From assembly GCA_016508695.1 (NCBI GenBank), contig VNKQ01000002.1, positions 1,798,001 to 1,862,000 on the forward strand: a stretch of 64,000 bases of DNA, read 5' to 3'. The notes below the pieces were generated by a model, which did no database searches, had not been told where the DNA came from, and saw nothing but the letters and a program-made list of their open reading frames with translations. Position 1 is the stretch's first letter. Every line of letters starts with the position of its first letter. Source of the stretch: Hyphodiscus hymeniophilus (taxonomy: Eukaryota > Ascomycota > Leotiomycetes > Helotiales > Hyphodiscaceae). Positions 59,843 through 64,000 of this stretch are shown piece after piece. Made by a program: the position numbers and the translations under genes.

Positions 59843-60404
59843 AAAGCACGGGATGTTCAATATAGATAGTCCAGGTAGACGACTTGTAAAATAAATCAAA
59901 TGTACTTCACGAGTAATACACTAAGGTCTTACCAAACCTCCGTTTTCTCGCTTTCTGCACCAATTAGTATCAGTTCTTGTCAAGCTTCTGAGTTCCGTCG
60001 AAGAGCACGGCTTCAAGAAGGCCGCTTGTCCTTTAGAGCCTTCTCAGACAATGGTGGCAATGATGAAAGTAATTAGCTTCAACTTAAAGGTACTTTCACT
60101 TCCCAGAATAGGACTGACCATGAGGGATAAGCTGATTCTGTCAGTGATGCTACAACTCAACGAATGGGAAAATCCTGGATGACATGATTTGGCGAGGGAG
60201 CTAGAATATGCTTTTGGTCAGTCTAGTACAGTATGATTGAAGTAATTAAAGATCGGGAATATTCTGATTTTGTTGTTTATTTTATTTTACATAGTACTAC
60301 AAACAGCTAATGTAATGAAGGACAAATAATATGACCTCCACCATACCCATGACATGAATAGTATGAATGAGAGCGAGGATAGAAATTGAGAGCAAGGCGG
60401 TCAC
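59843..60404. other. Convergent 3' intergenic region
   Basis: Between the MRP51 stop and the alpha/beta-hydrolase stop. AT-rich near 60240-60340. No gene supported. Confidence 0.5.
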
Positions 60405-61445
60405 CTACGGATTTCGAGCCGTCCATCCCGTCCACTTGACTACCTCTGTTGCCTCATCATACCATAAGGTGAGTTCCGTTGCATCCGGGTCTCTCTTGTC
60501 AGTATTCCACGCTGCCGCCATCTGGCCGGCCACATTACAAAGGGCAACTCTGACCTCGGGGATATCATGCCTGAGACCATGATCACCGCCCACTATTCGA
60601 ATCCACCAACTTCGAGCACGCATCCGCCCTCGGATCGGCTTGAAGAGAGGCTCTACACACATCGGATCTGCGTCGCCTCCTATGAAGAGAACGTCAGTAT
60701 CAGCATGCAACGAGAGTAGTTCCTCGTACCGCTCGTTCAGACCGCGGTGGAGCGGGTAGCTGAGGAAGATTAGCTTCTTAATTGGTGAGTAAACGGCTGC
60801 TTGGCAGGATGCTCGGGCACCTCTGCTTCGTCCCCCAATCGCAGTGACAGAAGGATGTTGATTCATGAGATGTCGAAATGTGGCCGCACGAGTAGTCTCG
60901 TCTCCCAAGTCGTTGAACCCCAGAATGACATGTGTGCGAGCAAATCCCTCGGTGAAAGCTTCAATCGCTACGTGTTCAATGCCTTCTTTAGAGCCGTGGG
61001 TGAAGATCAAGTCTGGCGCAGACGGGGCGAGTGTAACATTGTCAGAGCCATCGGACAGCTGAGACACATTCTCTCGATCGAGCTCCACGCTCTGATTGTA
61101 AGCAGCCATGGCAGAAGTATGGGCTTCGAGGAGACGAGGATAGGCTGCGACGGCAGTGGCATGATCAATGAGAGCAGCATTATGCTGTGCCACAACTTGC
61201 TTGCGTGCATCGCTTGGTCGGCCATGTCCTCCTGCTAGCGGAAGAGGTAGTGGTGGAATGGAGACAGCAGGAGGTGGGCCCGGATTGACTGGGCCGGCTG
61301 CCGAAGGGGCTAATGGTGTGTAGGCCAATTGGCATGTGGTAGTTTTGCCTGGAGCTGTTGTCAATGTAAACTGAAACTTTTGACACGGAATAGTAGGGGG
61401 TGCCAGCATCGAAGCTGCTATTCGTGGGTCAGTTAAGGGATCCAT
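60405..61445 (-). CDS. Alpha/beta hydrolase, KANL3/Tex30-like
   Basis: A single exon encodes 346 residues (ATG at 61445, MDPLTDPRIAAS). The nucleophile elbow is GGRSRGARAS at about 205-212, with Ser207. Before it come DLIFTHGSKEG (oxyanion-type HG) and HVILGFNDLGDE. After it follow KKLIFLSYPLHRG, DVLFIGGDADPMC (acid residue) and WIRIVGGDHGLRHD (catalytic His). GxSxGAR and the GGDH motif are the marks of the KANL3/Tex30 group, which in animals includes a non-specific-lethal complex subunit; fungal members are uncharacterised. Residues 1-145 are Pro/Ala-rich and helical and are not typical, so they may be a lineage-specific N-terminal region. No signal peptide, so probably intracellular. Confidence 0.85.
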   Translation of the reverse strand: MDPLTDPRIAASMLAPPTIPCQKFQFTLTTAPGKTTTCQLAYTPLAPSAAGPVNPGPPPAVSIPPLPLPLAGGHGRPSDARKQVVAQHNAALIDHATAVAAYPRLLEAHTSAMAAYNQSVELDRENVSQLSDGSDNVTLAPSAPDLIFTHGSKEGIEHVAIEAFTEGFARTHVILGFNDLGDETTRAATFRHLMNQHPSVTAIGGRSRGARASCQAAVYSPIKKLIFLSYPLHRGLNERYEELLSLHADTDVLFIGGDADPMCVEPLFKPIRGRMRARSWWIRIVGGDHGLRHDIPEVRVALCNVAGQMAAAWNTDKRDPDATELTLWYDEATEVVKWTGWTARNP

Positions 61446-62760
61446 TGGGCTCAGAAGTAAGAAGTCCTGGTCTGAAATTAGCTGGTTAGAATTGTTTTCA
61501 AGTCCAGTCTGAATTGGTGTTGGATGCGAGGAAAGAGCTTCCAGATCAGCTTGGAGAAGGTGGAGAAACTATAACCAAGTAGGCGATGCCAGATGGTTGA
61601 TGGAGCTCTACGGGAGGCTATGACAGGATTGAAAAACATATTGACTAGGTTTGTTCAGTGTCGAAAATCTGTGAACAATGATAGCAACGGTTTCAAGGAC
61701 AAAATTCTCTCTTTGAGATCAAAAAGCAAAGAAAGAAAACATGCAGTCGTTGAGGAAGCGCTATGTTAAAACAAAGCCTTTGTCTTTCCCATTCAGGTTC
61801 TTAGAGCCTAATTATAATCGGAAGAGCTGTTTCAACAGTGAGCGATTAGCACTTGCGCTTTGAGGTGTTTGGATCCCTAGAACTATATCAGGATAACTTC
61901 GAGTGTTGTGGTCAAAGGAACCTTGTTCAGGATAATGAATAGGCAGCCACATAGGGAGACCCAAATTCTTTCTTTACATTATTCCACAGCAACTGGATTG
62001 CATTTCACTTGAAGTTCGATGGGCATGATTGGATTCCGACTGGCTCTCAATGAAAGTGCTTACTAGTTTTATGAGGCATTCAGGTGTAGACATGTAACGA
62101 ACTTCCAAGGCGACTCCCGAGGATAAACTCAGTGAATCACTGCTTCACAACTCTCAGTACAACAGGCAAGTGTTGTTCCGAGCCTTCAGATTTTCAACAA
62201 TACTCTAAGTCTTAGAGACAACTGAGTATGATTGGCTGATACTTAGCTCTCAATTTTTGAGTGAGATGTGCAATAAAAGTGCAGCTCTGAAAGGTCAGAC
62301 TGTGTGACTGGTCGCTCACTAGCTGTCGGCAGACCAAGATGCCTCGAGTTCATGTATGCAACGAAACTTCTCAACTTTATTCAAATGGCCTGTTGGGATC
62401 CTTACTATTCTCACTCACTTGGAGTGATAGGCTTGATTTTACCCAATATTGTAGATATATGACTGCGATAAGTTCTTCAAGCTGCTGAGAACGAATGATA
62501 AAATTGGCTGTCTGGTGGGATTTCAATTTGGAGGACACCCGGACCTCGACCCAAGCTGTCAAAGACGCTAATGAATGACTACTGATCCCTAAAAGACACG
62601 ATAAAAATGGGAATTTAGACAATATCTACCGTCCTAGCGGTAAAGGTTTTAATTCATAAATCGTCTACCATTAAAAACCGGCCAGCCATATCTCATAGCC
62701 GTAGCCCCACCCTCCAAACGTATCCGTCCAACTCAAAGGAAAGCTATGCCGTACCACCGC
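61446..62760. other. Intergenic, no supported gene
   Basis: 1.3 kb of AT-rich DNA between two minus-strand genes; it should carry the promoter of the alpha/beta-hydrolase gene. Only an 81-codon frame is present and is not supported. Confidence 0.5.
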
Positions 62761-64000
62761 CTATCGACGTTTAACATCACTGACCTTCTGACCCTCAATA
62801 CTCTCTCCAACGCCGCTGCCGTACGCAGGCGGAGCGTGTCTTCCAAATCCCACAGCATCGTCTTCTCGCCCGCCGCTCATCACGCTGGCATCGTCCGTAT
62901 ACCTCCCTTCCATCGCCTCTTTCTCCTTCCAATTTCCACTATTCCCAGCAGGAGCAGGAGGACCAGTCATAACACCACCATCACCACCACCAACGATCAA
63001 GTCTCCGCCGCCCTTGACCTTGCCTACCACCATCCCCTTCGCAACGCTCTTCACAATTGCACGCCGCGATACACCAGCAGCATCGATGTACACCAAGCCC
63101 ACATTTTTGAAACCTCCTCCAATCGACTTGCTGATTTCCCCAGCCTCTGGGCCGAAGCGATGCGCGACTACAGTCGTAGCCGCTGTTGATGTAGAAGCCA
63201 ACAAATTGCGGCCCGCTTGGTCGATACCATCCGCGATGGTAGAGAACGCCATCATGGATTTATTGAGCAAGCCAGGCTTGTAATCCTCGATCGGTTGTCC
63301 ATCTGGACCAATACCCTTGGCCCCCTTCTGTCGTTCCCCGCGCTTCGCTAATGTCGCTCCAATGTTCTGCGCATATTTCGTGACCTGGCCGACTGTCTTT
63401 GCACTCAAACCTGCGGCACCTTCGCTGAACGTGTGGACTTTCCTGATTCTGGCGTGGGTGGTGGGTGTGAACGTCATAGGCTTAGCAGATGGCTTGGTCT
63501 TCTGTGTGAATGAGTCGGCTTGTGATTGCAGAGTCTTGGAAACGTAGCCAGAGGTTGTGACGATAAGGCGTGAGGCCACCGCAGCTTTGGAGACAAGTGT
63601 GCTATTTTTATAGGCGGGGTGCATTGCCATTTCGAGGTATTTGGAAGATGCGGGGGCTACGCCTATGTTGAGGGAGCCGTCTTCTGGGAGGGTGATTTCG
63701 ACGGGATCTGTTTTTCAAACTTAGAACTTCGTCCAGTATAGAGAGAAAAGAGAGTAGAAGAAGAAGTAGACACACCTTTCGATCCAGCTTGCATCTTAGC
63801 ATCCTCCACAACGTGAAACCCCTCCCCCAGCTCGCCCACGACACTCCCATTCTCCTCATCAATCAAAACAATCTGCCCTCCCGCATGCGAGCTCGCACTA
63901 CCAGAAACATACGCCTCACCAGGCTCGAACTTGCTCGGATCATAAGCAGGTATGACATCCTTCCCACTCTTCGAACTCTTCCCCTTCGGTCTCGCACCCT
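62761..64000 (-). CDS. Senescence/spartin-domain protein (5' part outside window)
   Basis: Two exons are visible, complement of 64000-63776 (open at the right edge) and 63707-62761, giving about 390 residues of the C-terminal part. The join reads MQAGSKDPVEITLPEDG. The senescence (spartin) domain is seen as SKAAVASRLIVTTSGYVSKTLQSQADSF, AAGLSAKTVGQVTKYAQNIG, GLLNKSMMAFSTIADGIDQAGRNLL and RFGPEAGEISKSIGGGFKNVGLVYIDAAGVSRRAIVKSVAKGMV. Spartin-like proteins bind lipid droplets and endosomal membranes in animals, and transfer lipids; fungal members are little studied. The visible N-terminal part (AYVSGSASSHAGGQIVLIDEENGSVVGEL) is the beta-rich segment preceding the domain. The C-terminus is Gly-rich and disordered. 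Confidence 0.88.

Overview
The window is nuclear DNA of a filamentous ascomycete, most likely a member of the Leotiomycetes; the class is an inference, the fungal origin is firm. Genes carry many short introns (about 45-160 nt) with fungal donor and branch-point signals. Several proteins are specific to or typical of filamentous fungi: Arb1 of the RNAi pathway, Mrp51, Zn2Cys6 regulators and a PMP3 protein with a long tail. I assembled exon models by hand from both strands. Exon joins were checked for reading-frame continuity and for family motifs that cross the junction.

Left part (1-34.9 kb) is a dense block of conserved housekeeping genes, often in divergent pairs. In order: the 3' end of an unidentified gene; a DNAJC8/SPF31-like J-protein; replication protein A subunit 2; a GNAT acetyltransferase; isopentenyl-diphosphate isomerase divergent from the ribosomal-protein symportin Syo1; an Arg/Gly-rich protein; DDB1; RNA polymerase III subunit RPC5/Rpc37 divergent from a PMP3 membrane protein; the pre-mRNA 3'-end factor Clp1; inositol polyphosphate multikinase divergent from Arb1; a mitochondrial zeta-crystallin-type quinone oxidoreductase; UDP-glucose 4-epimerase (apparently with a one-base frameshift); a SUN-domain nuclear envelope protein; and a PQ-loop membrane protein.

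The middle (35-53 kb) is an accessory region with wide spacers. It holds a small secreted HTGT-repeat protein, a short Zn2Cys6 regulator, an isochorismatase-type hydrolase, an amidase, a short-chain dehydrogenase and the decayed remains of a second Zn2Cys6 regulator. The hydrolase, amidase and regulator may form a small amide-catabolism cluster. The spacers at 42.7-47.3 kb and 50.1-52.9 kb contain only broken coding-like stretches.

The right part (53-64 kb) returns to conserved genes: a Ser/Thr-rich conserved fungal protein, the mitoribosomal protein Mrp51, a KANL3/Tex30-like alpha/beta hydrolase, and the 3' part of a spartin/senescence-domain gene that runs off the end. No tRNA, rRNA, CRISPR array or intact transposon was recognised.
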